Shown piece after piece: positions 34,779-43,125 of a DNA stretch of 64,000 nt. Origin of the DNA: Clostridia bacterium. Its GTDB lineage: Bacteria; Bacillota; Clostridia; Oscillospirales; CAG-382. The DNA lies in assembly GCA_017560085.1 (NCBI GenBank), contig JAFYPA010000064.1, positions 18,137 through 82,136 of the forward strand, given 5' to 3'. Made by a program: the position numbers and the translations under genes. Position 1 is the stretch's first letter, and each line of letters opens with the position of its first letter. A model generated the notes under the pieces. That model was given only the letters and a program-made list of their open reading frames with translations, was not told where the DNA came from and made no database searches.

Positions 34779-35366
34779 ATGCAGGAGAAAGATAACTCGC
34801 TCATATCCGATTCCGTATCCGAGCAGATAATCCGCATAACGGAGGAGCTGGCAACCAAGGACGGTGCACACACGGTAACGGTACGCAGAATCCTCGAAAA
34901 GCTCGGCACGACAAACCGCGTTTTTTACAACAGATTCCACAATGTTGACGAGGTACTGCAGATAGTTTACAAGAACGCCGTTCTCAAGATGCACGAAAGT
35001 GTGGAGACGGAATATGACATATCCAAGGACTTCTTCGAATATGTTATTGATGTGGCAACAAGCGTACTTGTAAAGACGTACGAAATCAAAATGCAGTTCA
35101 GCCAGTATATGTTTGAGCACGACTCCCTCACCGACTTTAACCGTGAGTGGTGGACAAAGAAGATTCACGACATTCTTGATTTCGGAACATCGCATAATCT
35201 TATCAAAAAGGTTGACTACGACACAATAAGCTACGCCGCGTGGTGCTTCTGCAGAGGCTTCAATGCGGATGCCCTTTCAAGAAAAATTCCCATTGAGGAA
35301 GCGGTTGTATACTTCAAGGCCGGCTTCGGGTGTTTTCTTGACGGTCTGAGACTTGAACAAAAATAA
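34779..35366 (+). CDS. TetR family regulator, probable regulator of fatty-acid synthesis
   Basis: 195 aa from the ATG at 34779, which has a GAAGGAGG site (34764-34771) and lies downstream of the promoter. N-terminal TetR-type HTH (QIIRITEELATKDGAHTVTVRRILEKLGTTNRVFYNRFHNVDEVLQIVY), then an all-helical ligand domain. It is the first gene before fabH, and matching 15-bp palindromes are in its own promoter and before fabH. That placement suggests autoregulation and control of the fab operon, like FabR, FapR or FabT in other bacteria, though those belong to other subfamilies. The ligand is unknown. Confidence 0.85.
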   Translation: MQEKDNSLISDSVSEQIIRITEELATKDGAHTVTVRRILEKLGTTNRVFYNRFHNVDEVLQIVYKNAVLKMHESVETEYDISKDFFEYVIDVATSVLVKTYEIKMQFSQYMFEHDSLTDFNREWWTKKIHDILDFGTSHNLIKKVDYDTISYAAWCFCRGFNADALSRKIPIEEAVVYFKAGFGCFLDGLRLEQK

Positions 35367-35404
35367 AAAAAAGAGGAAGTCTTTGATTTCCTCAAAAAAA
35401 TTAC

Positions 35405-35419
35405 AGCACACTATGTGCT
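35405..35419. promoter_or_regulatory. AGCACA-type operator copy 2
   Basis: AGCACACTATGTGCT, 6-bp perfect arms with a 3-bp centre, in the tetR-fabH gap. Confidence 0.8.
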
Positions 35420-35480
35420 GAGATGTTGCGTTAACCGGATTTCGGCTTCGGCTGTGATTCGGATTATATAAAACGAGTTC

Positions 35481-35495
35481 AGCACTGTGTGTGCT
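35481..35495. promoter_or_regulatory. AGCACA-type operator copy 3
   Basis: AGCACTGTGTGTGCT, 5-bp perfect arms. An A/T-rich TTATAT (35464-35469) just upstream may be the -10 box of the fabH promoter, but its -35 is weak. Confidence 0.75.
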
Positions 35496-35543
35496 AAAGA
35501 TGTGGAGAGTTGGTACAAGGCGGTTCTCCGTTAATAAAAAACC

Positions 35544-35558
35544 AGCACACTGTGTGCT
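35544..35558. promoter_or_regulatory. AGCACA-type operator copy 4
   Basis: AGCACACTGTGTGCT, a perfect 15-bp palindrome with 7-bp arms, 25 bp before the fabH start. Confidence 0.85.
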
Positions 35559-35583
35559 AACAATATCCCGAAAGGAGTAACAA

Positions 35584-36537
35584 ATGGGAATAAAAATTCT
35601 TGGCACGGGCTCATATCTTCCCGAAAAGGTACTTACAAACGATGACTTATCAAAGATAGTTGACACAAACGACGAATGGATAAGTCAGAGAGTAGGAGTA
35701 AAGGAGCGTCACGTATCGGAAACGGAAACGGCGGCGGATTTTGCGATTGAGGCATCAAGACGAGCTCTTGAAAAATCCGGAATCACGGCACAGGAAATCG
35801 ACCTTATCGTATGTGCGACAATTTCCTCTGAGACCCTCTGCCCCACTGTTGCGGGAATGGTTCAGGCGGCAATAGGTGCAAGCTGTCCCGCCTTTGATGT
35901 AAGCTCTGCCTGCAGCGGATTTCTCTTTGCTCTTGACACGGCGGCGGCATTCATTGACAGAGGCGGAGTAAGAAACGCACTTGTTATAGGCTCGGAAAGG
36001 CTTTCAAAGCTTGTTGACTGGAGCGACAGAAGCACCTGCGTTATTTTCGGTGACGGAGCGGGAGCGGCTGTAATCGGCAAGGGTGACAATTATCTCGCCC
36101 ATCTTCTTTACACAAGCGGTGGAAACGAGGTAATCGAAATTCCGTCCTTCGGAGGCTCATCGCCCTTCTACAAGAACGAGCTTAAGCATCCGTACATATT
36201 CATGGACGGTCAGGAAACCTTCAAGTTTGCCGTGAAGAAGATTGTGGATGATGTAAATGCCGTTCTGGAAATGGCAAATCTCACGATAGACGATATTGCT
36301 TACATAGTTCCCCATCAGGCGAACATAAGAATCATCGACTATGCGGCAAAGCGACTCAAGATATCCACGGACAAAATTTTTGTAAACATAGACAAGGTTG
36401 GCAACACAAGCGCCGCAAGCGTTCCGATAGCTCTTTCCGAGCTTTGCAACAGCGGAAAGCTCAAGAAGGGCGACAAAATTATAATGTGTGCCTTCGGTGG
36501 CGGTCTTTCAAGTGCCGCTTGCATTATTGAATGGTAA
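35584..36537 (+). CDS. fabH: 3-oxoacyl-ACP synthase III
   Basis: 317 aa. Catalytic Cys110 in VSSACSGF, His in VPHQANIRI and Asn in VGNTSAASVP form the KAS III triad. It condenses acetyl-CoA (or branched acyl-CoA) with malonyl-ACP to start fatty-acid chains. An AAAGGAG site precedes the ATG. First enzyme gene of the operon, with three palindromic operators upstream. Confidence 0.97.
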   Translation: MGIKILGTGSYLPEKVLTNDDLSKIVDTNDEWISQRVGVKERHVSETETAADFAIEASRRALEKSGITAQEIDLIVCATISSETLCPTVAGMVQAAIGASCPAFDVSSACSGFLFALDTAAAFIDRGGVRNALVIGSERLSKLVDWSDRSTCVIFGDGAGAAVIGKGDNYLAHLLYTSGGNEVIEIPSFGGSSPFYKNELKHPYIFMDGQETFKFAVKKIVDDVNAVLEMANLTIDDIAYIVPHQANIRIIDYAAKRLKISTDKIFVNIDKVGNTSAASVPIALSELCNSGKLKKGDKIIMCAFGGGLSSAACIIEW

Positions 36538-36591
36538 CAACGGAGCAGGACTCCTTGTATATTACAATTTTATTTTATGGAGGAAAAAACC

Positions 36592-36813
36592 ATGACATTC
36601 GACAAGATCAAGACTCTCATCGCAGAACACCTCGACATCGACGAGGACGAAATCACTCTCGAAACAACCTTCGAGGATCTCGGCATCGACTCCCTCGACA
36701 GCGTTGAACTTATGATGGAGGTTGAAGACGCCTTCGGCATTGAAGTCAAGGCTCAGGAAGCAGGCAAGTCCGTTAAGGAACTCGTTGCTTACGTTGACGC
36801 AAAGCTTGCTTAA
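36592..36813 (+). CDS. acpP: Acyl carrier protein
   Basis: 73 aa from the ATG at 36592 (GGAGGA site; the in-frame ATG at 36577 overlaps that site). Very acidic, four-helix carrier with the phosphopantetheine Ser in GIDSLDSVELMM. It carries the growing acyl chain. It is separated from fabK by 220 bp containing two stable hairpins, which may set its high expression relative to the rest of the operon. Confidence 0.97.
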   Translation: MTFDKIKTLIAEHLDIDEDEITLETTFEDLGIDSLDSVELMMEVEDAFGIEVKAQEAGKSVKELVAYVDAKLA

Positions 36814-36960
36814 GGACGGGAGATGCGGGGGCTACTCGCCCCCTGCGCCCCTCGGTCGCTTTTTGGGAAAAAGCTCCGCAAAAACTTTGAGTATAAGAAG
36901 CCCCCTCGCATTCGCTCCGGGGCTTAAAGAATTGTTAAACAAAATTCGGGTTTTTGTGCG

Positions 36961-37000
36961 ACAATGTGCCCAACCCACGGGCACATTGTGGGGAGTTTTT
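36961..37000 (+). terminator. Hairpin between acpP and fabK, possible partial terminator
   Basis: An 11-bp perfect stem ACAATGTGCCC/GGGCACATTGT (36961-36971, 36979-36989) and, 6 bp on, TTTTT. A second hairpin, AAGCCCC/GGGGCTT (36898-36904, 36919-36925), lies upstream. The rest of the 220-bp gap holds no gene. Confidence 0.6.
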
Positions 37001-37033
37001 CGGAAAGCGACAACATTGAAAGGATTTAAAATT

Positions 37034-37981
37034 ATGATATATACGAAGATTTGTGAGATGCTGGGGATTAGGCTTCCGATTTTGCAGGGCGGTATGGCTC
37101 ATATTTCGGATGCTTGTCTTGCGGCGGCGGTTTCCAATGCGGGTGGTCTCGGTATTATTTCTGCGGCAAGCGGAAACGTTGACCTTATTGCAAGGGAAAT
37201 TGACAAATGCTTTGAGCTGACAGACAAGCCCTTCGGTGTAAACATTATGCTTATGGGCGAAAACATAGATGAAATCGCACAGCTTGTGGCTGACAAAAGA
37301 GTTGCGGCTGTGACAACGGGTGCGGGAAATCCCGAAAAGTATATTCCCTTGTGGAAGGAAGCGGGAATCAAGGTCATCCCCGTTGTGGCAAGCACGGCAC
37401 TTGCAAAGCTTGTTGCACGCTCGGGTGCCGATGCGGTTATTGCAGAGGGGACGGAATCGGGTGGTCACGTCGGTGAGCTTACCACTATGGCACTTGTTCC
37501 GCAGGTGGTTGACTGTGTTGACATTCCCGTTATTGCCGCGGGCGGTATTGCGGACGGCAGAGGAATTGTTGCGTCACTCGCTCTCGGAGCACAGGGTGTT
37601 CAGGTCGGTACGAGATACCTTCTTGCGACGGAATGCAACATCAGCAGGGCTTACAAGGAAAAGCTTCTGAAGGCGGGAGATACTGCGACAATCGTAACGG
37701 GACGCCGTCTCGGTCATCCCGTGAGAAGCATAAAGACGGCGCTCTGGCGTGAATATTCCCGTCTTGAATACACAAGCGAGGTCACGGACGAGGAGCTTGA
37801 GGAAATGGCAAAGGGAACTCTTCGTGCTGCTGTTGTCGACGGTGACACCAAGAGAGGCTGCTTCCTTGCGGGACAGATATCAGGTCTTTGCAACAAGGAG
37901 CAGAGTGCTTTGGAAATTACCGGGGAGATGTTCTCGGAAGCGGAAAACATATTGAATGGAGTACAGAAATGGGTAAAATAG
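37034..37981 (+). CDS. fabK: Enoyl-ACP reductase II (FMN-dependent)
   Basis: 315 aa from the ATG at 37034 (GAAAGGA site); the frame is open further upstream through non-coding sequence. FabK/nitronate monooxygenase-type TIM barrel: LPILQGGMAHISDACLAAAVSNAGGLG, EGTESGGHVG, PVIAAGGIADGRG and GTRYLLATEC (FMN and active-site segments). It reduces enoyl-ACP in the last step of each elongation round. It overlaps fabD by 13 bp. Confidence 0.94.
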   Translation: MIYTKICEMLGIRLPILQGGMAHISDACLAAAVSNAGGLGIISAASGNVDLIAREIDKCFELTDKPFGVNIMLMGENIDEIAQLVADKRVAAVTTGAGNPEKYIPLWKEAGIKVIPVVASTALAKLVARSGADAVIAEGTESGGHVGELTTMALVPQVVDCVDIPVIAAGGIADGRGIVASLALGAQGVQVGTRYLLATECNISRAYKEKLLKAGDTATIVTGRRLGHPVRSIKTALWREYSRLEYTSEVTDEELEEMAKGTLRAAVVDGDTKRGCFLAGQISGLCNKEQSALEITGEMFSEAENILNGVQKWVK

Positions 37982-38898
37982 CATTTGTATTCTCGGGTCA
38001 GGGTGCACAGTACCCCGGCATGGGAAAATCACTTTATGAAACAAGCGAAAGCGCAAAAAAGCTTTACGATGCGGCAGAGAAAATCCGTCCGGGAACATTG
38101 GCACAGTCCTTTGACGGCACGGAGGAAGAGCTCAGAATCACATCCAACACACAGCCCTGTCTTTATCTTGTAGACCTTTGTGCGGCACTTGCACTTCGTG
38201 AAAACGGAGTTAATCCTTCGGCTGTTGCGGGCTTCTCTCTCGGCGAGGTTGCGGCTCTTGCATTCGGCGGTGCTTACAGCTGTGAGGACGGCTTCAGAAT
38301 AGTTACCGAACGAGGCAAGGCAATGCAGAAGGCTTGCGAGGAAAGTGAAAAGACTGCAATGTGTGCGGTACTCAAGCTTTCCGAGGAAAAGGTAAGAGAG
38401 CTTTGCGGAAAATATGAGAAGACATATCCCGTAAACTTCAACTGTCCCGGTCAGGTATCCGTTTCAGGTCTTGAGGAAAGCATCAACGCACTTATGGAAG
38501 ACGTAAAGTCAGAGGATGGCAGAGCCGTTCCCCTTGCGGTTGCGGGTGCATTCCATTCTCCCTTTATGGCGGGAGCTTCTCTGGAGTTTGCAAAGGCTCT
38601 AAGCGGCTTCGCACTTAAGACTCCCGAGATTCCCGTATATTCAAATCTTACCGCAGAGCCTTACGGTGATAATGTAGCGGAGAGCCTTGAAAATCAGATA
38701 AAGAATCCCGTTCTCTGGCAGAAGACAATTGAGTCTATGATAGCTGAAGGCTACACCGAATTTATTGAGGTCGGTGCGGGAAAAACTCTCTGCGGTCTTA
38801 TAAAGAAAATAAGCAAGGACGTAAGCACATACTCCGTTGAAAATGCGGAGACTCTTTGCGAGACTCTTACGGCACTTCGTGAAAAGGGGGCAATATGA
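37969..38898 (+). CDS. fabD: Malonyl-CoA:ACP transacylase
   Basis: 309 aa from the ATG at 37969. Family motifs: FVFSGQGAQYPGMG, the nucleophile Ser in GFSLGEVAAL (Phe where most have His) and the catalytic His in GAFHSPFM. It loads malonyl groups on ACP. The start overlaps the end of fabK and the end overlaps fabG by 4 bp. Confidence 0.96.
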   Translation: MGKIAFVFSGQGAQYPGMGKSLYETSESAKKLYDAAEKIRPGTLAQSFDGTEEELRITSNTQPCLYLVDLCAALALRENGVNPSAVAGFSLGEVAALAFGGAYSCEDGFRIVTERGKAMQKACEESEKTAMCAVLKLSEEKVRELCGKYEKTYPVNFNCPGQVSVSGLEESINALMEDVKSEDGRAVPLAVAGAFHSPFMAGASLEFAKALSGFALKTPEIPVYSNLTAEPYGDNVAESLENQIKNPVLWQKTIESMIAEGYTEFIEVGAGKTLCGLIKKISKDVSTYSVENAETLCETLTALREKGAI

Positions 38899-39635
38899 TG
38901 CAGAATTTCAGCGGAAGGGTCGCAGTTATTACGGGCGGCTCAAGAGGAATCGGTGCGGAAATCGCTTACGGATTTGCCACCTGCGGTGCGGATATTGCGA
39001 TTCTTGACCTTTGCACAGAGGATTTGGCAAAGCCCGTTCTTGACAGAATTTCGGAAACGGGTGTGAAGGTATTTTTCTACACCTGCGACGTAACAAGTCC
39101 CGAAGCCTGCAAGGAAACCGTTGCTAAAATCACAACAGACCTCGGTGCTCCCGACATCCTTGTAAACAATGCGGGAATTACCCGTGACAACCTTATTATG
39201 ACAATGCCCGACGATGAGTTCGATGCGGTTCTCAACACAAATCTCAAGGGCTCATTCAACATGATAAAGGCCTGCGGAAGAGGATTTATCAGAAAGAAGC
39301 ACGGTAAAATCATAAACATTGCCTCCGTTTCGGGACTTCTCGGCACGGCAGGTCAGGCAAACTATGCCGCATCCAAGGCGGGCGTTATTGCTCTTACAAA
39401 GGTAACGGCAAGAGAGTTTGCATCAAAGAACGTATGCTGTAATGCAATCGCTCCCGGCTTTATTGAAACGCCTATGACAAAGGAGCTTGATGCGGAAAGC
39501 TATCTTGCAAAAATCCCTGCGGGAAGACTCGGAAAGCCCGAGGATGTTGCAAATCTTGCAGTTTTCCTTGCTTCTCCCATGGCTGACTACATCACGGGCG
39601 AGGTTATCCGATGTGACGGCGGTCTTGCGATGTAA
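38895..39635 (+). CDS. fabG: 3-oxoacyl-ACP reductase
   Basis: 246 aa. SDR fold with TGGSRGIGAEIA (NADPH site), NNAGITRDN, catalytic Ser in IASVSGLLG and YAASK. The C-terminus YITGEVIRCDGGLAM is typical of FabG. It reduces the beta-keto group. The start overlaps fabD's stop. Confidence 0.96.
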   Translation: MMQNFSGRVAVITGGSRGIGAEIAYGFATCGADIAILDLCTEDLAKPVLDRISETGVKVFFYTCDVTSPEACKETVAKITTDLGAPDILVNNAGITRDNLIMTMPDDEFDAVLNTNLKGSFNMIKACGRGFIRKKHGKIINIASVSGLLGTAGQANYAASKAGVIALTKVTAREFASKNVCCNAIAPGFIETPMTKELDAESYLAKIPAGRLGKPEDVANLAVFLASPMADYITGEVIRCDGGLAM

Positions 39636-39678
39636 GGCGGTTTAAATCTCAATTTTGAAAGGAATAATACGAAATATC

Positions 39679-40905
39679 ATGAAAAGAGTTGTTATAACAG
39701 GCCTCGGATGTGTAACTCCCGTGGGAAATACGGTTGAGGCATTCTGGGACAGCCTGAAAAACGGCGTTTGCGGAATTGACATTATAGAAGGCATTGACAC
39801 GAGTGACCTCAAGGTGAAAATTGCGGCTCAGGTCAAGAATTACGATGCTTCCCTATATATGGAAAAGTCCGAAATCAGAAGAAGCGACAAGTTCGTTCAG
39901 TTTGCAATCGGTGCGGCTTCTCAGGCTGTTGCGGACAGCGGAATCAAGGATAATGTTGACAGCGAAAGATTTGGTGTTTACTTCGGCTCGGGTATCGGTG
40001 GCTTTGAGACCTTCGTTTCCGAATGCGACACGATGCGTGAAAAGGGTGCGGGCAGAGTTTCTCCCCTCTTTATCCCCAAAATGATTTCAAATATCGGTGC
40101 GGGCAACATTGCGATAAAGTTCGGTGCAAAGGGTCCTTGTGTAAGCGTTACTACAGCCTGTGCTACGGGTACTACCGCAATCGGTGAGGCACTTCGTACA
40201 ATCAGAGGCGGATATGCGGATGCGATTATTGCGGGCGGTGTTGATGCTTCCGTTGCTCCCCTTGCTATAGCGGGCTTTACAAACTGCACGGCACTTACGG
40301 AAAATCCCGATCCCAAGAGTGCATGCTGTCCCTTTGACAAGAGACGCTCAGGCTTTATTATGGGCGAGGGGGCGGGTGCGCTCATTCTGGAGGAATACGA
40401 GCACGCAAAGGCAAGAGGTGCGAAGATTTATGCAGAGGTTGTAGGCTACGGCTCTACCTGTGATGCCTTCCACGTAACCGCACCCGACTCCGAGGCTGTA
40501 CAGTCCGCAAGAGCTATTTCCGACTGCTATGCGGAATGCGGTGAGGTTGATGCGACAAGGATTTACATAAACGCACACGGCACAAGCACACCTCTCAACG
40601 ACAAGACGGAAACAAAGGCAATCAAGAGAGTATTCGGCGAAAAGGCGTATGACATACACATCAGCTCCACAAAGTCTATGACGGGACACCTTCTCGGTGC
40701 GGCGGGTGCTGTTGAGGCAATTGCTTCCATTCTCGCACTTCGTGAGGGTATTGTTCCTCCCACAATCGGATACAGTGAGCCCGACGAGGAATGCGATCTT
40801 AACTACACTCCCAACAAGGCTGTCAAGACGGAAATCGAGCTTGCGATGTCCACATCCCTCGGCTTCGGCGGTCACAATGCCTGCGTTGGCTTTAAGAAAA
40901 TCTGA
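39679..40905 (+). CDS. fabF: 3-oxoacyl-ACP synthase II
   Basis: 408 aa from the ATG at 39679, giving the family start MKRVVITGLGCVTPVG. The GAAAGGA site is 15 nt upstream, a long spacing. Cys in TTACATGT, and His in NAHGTSTPLNDKTE and STKSMTGHLLGAAG, make the KAS II triad. It elongates acyl-ACP with malonyl-ACP. Confidence 0.96.
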   Translation: MKRVVITGLGCVTPVGNTVEAFWDSLKNGVCGIDIIEGIDTSDLKVKIAAQVKNYDASLYMEKSEIRRSDKFVQFAIGAASQAVADSGIKDNVDSERFGVYFGSGIGGFETFVSECDTMREKGAGRVSPLFIPKMISNIGAGNIAIKFGAKGPCVSVTTACATGTTAIGEALRTIRGGYADAIIAGGVDASVAPLAIAGFTNCTALTENPDPKSACCPFDKRRSGFIMGEGAGALILEEYEHAKARGAKIYAEVVGYGSTCDAFHVTAPDSEAVQSARAISDCYAECGEVDATRIYINAHGTSTPLNDKTETKAIKRVFGEKAYDIHISSTKSMTGHLLGAAGAVEAIASILALREGIVPPTIGYSEPDEECDLNYTPNKAVKTEIELAMSTSLGFGGHNACVGFKKI

Positions 40906-40920
40906 TTTCGGAGACACATA

Positions 40921-41340
40921 ATGAACAAAGAAGAATTAAAGAGCATCCTCCCCCACAGAGACAATATGCTTCTTCTTGACGAGGCTGAGCTTCGTGACGG
41001 AGTTGCTTACGGCAGGCTTCACATCACGGGCGATGAATGGTTTCTCAAGGGGCATTTTCCCGGTGAGCCTATTGTTCCCGGCGTTATACAGTGCGAAATT
41101 CTCGCGCAGACGGTGAGCGTTTCTCTCGGTGAGAAAATGGCGGACGACAGTCTCCCCTTCTTCACGGGACTCGACAAGGTCAAGTTCAAGAATCCCGTAA
41201 GGCCCGGTGACACATTTGAAACAAAGTGCGAAATCACCCGTGTTATGGAGCCCTTCTATTTTGCAAAGGGTACGGGCTCGGTTAACGGCAGGACCTGCGT
41301 CACGGCTGAATTTTCCTTTGCAATAACTAAAAAGAAATAA
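40921..41340 (+). CDS. fabZ: 3-hydroxyacyl-ACP dehydratase
   Basis: 139 aa. Hot-dog fold with LPHRDNMLLLDE, catalytic His in GHFPGEPIVPGV and acid in QCEILAQ. It removes water from 3-hydroxyacyl-ACP. It lies 15 bp after fabF. In many Clostridia accB precedes and accC follows fabZ, but neither is here. Confidence 0.95.
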   Translation: MNKEELKSILPHRDNMLLLDEAELRDGVAYGRLHITGDEWFLKGHFPGEPIVPGVIQCEILAQTVSVSLGEKMADDSLPFFTGLDKVKFKNPVRPGDTFETKCEITRVMEPFYFAKGTGSVNGRTCVTAEFSFAITKKK

Positions 41341-41373
41341 TCCTTCCTCACAAAACGAAAAGGAGATACACAT

Positions 41374-42195
41374 ATGGATTTACTCAAGCACCTTGGCTTC
41401 GGCAAGGATAAAGAAAAGGAGCAGGCTCACGACGGAATAAAGATAGTCTGCAAGAAGTGCGGAGCGGAAACGGAGCTTTCCGTAATGACGGCACAGAGCT
41501 ATGTTTGCTCCTGCGGTGAATATCAGAGAATGCCCGCCCGTGCGAGAATCAATTCGGTTGTCGACAAGGACAGCTTTTCCGAAATGTACGGCGAGCTCAC
41601 AAGCGAAAACGTAATAGAATTCCCCGACTACGAGGAAAAGCTTGAAAAGGCCAAAAAGGCTTCGGGACTTTCCGAGGCGGTTGTATGCGGAAAATGTACA
41701 ATCGGAGGAAACGAATGTGCAATCTTCGTTATGGATTCAAGCTTTATGATGGGCAGTATGGGCACGGTTGTAGGAGAAAAGCTTACGAGAATTTTCGAAT
41801 ATGCAACAAAGAACAATCTTCCCGTGGTCGGCTTCTGTACCTCGGGCGGTGCAAGAATGCAGGAGGGAATACTCTCCCTTATGCAGATGGCGAAGGTCAG
41901 CGGTGCGGTCAAGCGTCACAGTGAGGGCGGAAATCTTTATATTGCCGTTCTTACAGACCCCACAACGGGCGGTGTTACCGCAAGCTTTGCAATGCAGGGC
42001 GATATTATCATAGCGGAGCCCAGGGCTCTTATCGGCTTTGCGGGTCAGAGAGTTATCGAGCAGACAACCGGCGAAAAGCTCCCCGAGGGCTTCCAGAGAG
42101 CGGAGTTTATGCTTCAGCACGGCTTTATCGACCTTATTGAGGAAAGAGGCAGGATGCAGTACACTCTTTCAAAGCTTCTTTCAATTCACTCATAA
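41374..42195 (+). CDS. accD: Acetyl-CoA carboxylase carboxyltransferase subunit beta
   Basis: 273 aa. N-terminal zinc-ribbon region then a crotonase-fold transferase domain: [38 protein letters not shown] and [21 protein letters not shown]. The ribbon has C26 and C29 in the usual CxxC but C45 and C47 with a single residue between them, which is unusual. With accA it forms the carboxyltransferase that makes malonyl-CoA. Confidence 0.95.
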   Translation: MDLLKHLGFGKDKEKEQAHDGIKIVCKKCGAETELSVMTAQSYVCSCGEYQRMPARARINSVVDKDSFSEMYGELTSENVIEFPDYEEKLEKAKKASGLSEAVVCGKCTIGGNECAIFVMDSSFMMGSMGTVVGEKLTRIFEYATKNNLPVVGFCTSGGARMQEGILSLMQMAKVSGAVKRHSEGGNLYIAVLTDPTTGGVTASFAMQGDIIIAEPRALIGFAGQRVIEQTTGEKLPEGFQRAEFMLQHGFIDLIEERGRMQYTLSKLLSIHS

Positions 42196-42225
42196 AGAGT
42201 CCGAACCGAAATCAAGGAGGCAAAT

Positions 42226-43017
42226 ATGGAAAATAACAAGAACATAACCGCCTACGAAAGAGTTCAGGCGGCTCGCTCGGGTAAAAGACCCATGGGCGGA
42301 TATTACATAGACAGAATGGTGGATGACTTTGTTGAGCTTCACGGTGACAGACGCTACGGTGACGACGGTGCTATCGTTGGCGGTGTCGGCTTTATCGGCG
42401 GGAAGCCCGTAACGGTTATCGCAATGGAGCGCGGAGACGAGATCACCGACAGAATGAGAAGACACTTCGGATGTCCCTCCCCCGAGGGCTACAGAAAGGC
42501 TCTTCGTCTTATGAAGGAAGCTGAAAAGTTCAACCGTCCCATTGTGTGCTTCATCGGAAGCTCGGGAGCATATCCCGGAATCGAAGCGGAGGAAAGAGGT
42601 CAGGGCGAGGCTATTGCCGAGAATCTTTTCGAGATGATGGGCATAAAGGTACCGATTATTTCGGTTGTTGTAGGCGAAGGCGGAAGTGGTGGTGCACTTG
42701 CGCTGGGTGTCGGTGACACGGTTATTATGCTTGAAAATGCGGTTTACTCGGTTATTTCTCCCGAGGGCTGTGCGAGCATTCTCTGGAAGGATTCGGCAAA
42801 GGCGGCGGATGCTGCCGAGGTACTCAAGCTTACCTCAAGGGATCTTCTCGGCTTCGGCGTTATTGAAAAAATAATCGAGGAAGAAAACAGAAGTGCCGCT
42901 GAGATTTGCTCCGAGCTTAAAAAGACAATTCTTGCCGAGCTTTCCGAAAAGTGTGCTATGTCGGAAAAGGAGCTTCTTGACAAGCGTTACCACAAATTCA
43001 GAAAAATAGGTGCATAA
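42226..43017 (+). CDS. accA: Acetyl-CoA carboxylase carboxyltransferase subunit alpha
   Basis: 263 aa. TAYERVQAARSGKRPMGGYYIDRMVDDFVELHGDR, then GRPSPEG-like CPSPEGYRKALRLMKEAEKF, PGIEAEERGQGEAIAENL and GEGGSGGALALGVGD. Partner of AccD. AAGGAGG precedes the ATG. Last gene of the operon, followed by a terminator. accB (biotin carrier) and accC (biotin carboxylase) are absent from the operon and must be elsewhere. Confidence 0.96.
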   Translation: MENNKNITAYERVQAARSGKRPMGGYYIDRMVDDFVELHGDRRYGDDGAIVGGVGFIGGKPVTVIAMERGDEITDRMRRHFGCPSPEGYRKALRLMKEAEKFNRPIVCFIGSSGAYPGIEAEERGQGEAIAENLFEMMGIKVPIISVVVGEGGSGGALALGVGDTVIMLENAVYSVISPEGCASILWKDSAKAADAAEVLKLTSRDLLGFGVIEKIIEEENRSAAEICSELKKTILAELSEKCAMSEKELLDKRYHKFRKIGA

Positions 43018-43024
43018 AAGCACT

Positions 43025-43060
43025 CCCGAGGGCTTGAATCCTCGGGATTTTTCATTTTTG
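43025..43060 (+). terminator. Terminator of the fatty-acid operon
   Basis: A 7-bp stem CCCGAGG/CCTCGGG with an 8-nt loop, followed by ATTTTTCATTTTT. Confidence 0.9.
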
Positions 43061-43062
43061 TA

Positions 43063-43091
43063 TTGACATTACTCCTGCGGTATACTATAAT
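43063..43091 (+). promoter_or_regulatory. Promoter for the AraC-type regulator at 43126
   Basis: TTGACA (43063-43068), 17-bp spacer, TATAAT (43086-43091). Confidence 0.9.
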
Positions 43092-43125
43092 AAAATAAAG
43101 AACGCAAAGTGAGGTGACGGTTATA

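Noticed and set aside
35373..35393. GAGGAA/TTCCTC after the tetR gene as a plus-strand terminator
   Set aside because: It is followed by A7, not T's, so it would not terminate the plus-strand transcript.
36722..37033. Upstream extension of the fabK frame into the acpP gene
   Set aside because: The added residues read through acpP in another frame and a G/C-rich hairpin region; the ATG at 37034 with GAAAGGA gives the family start.
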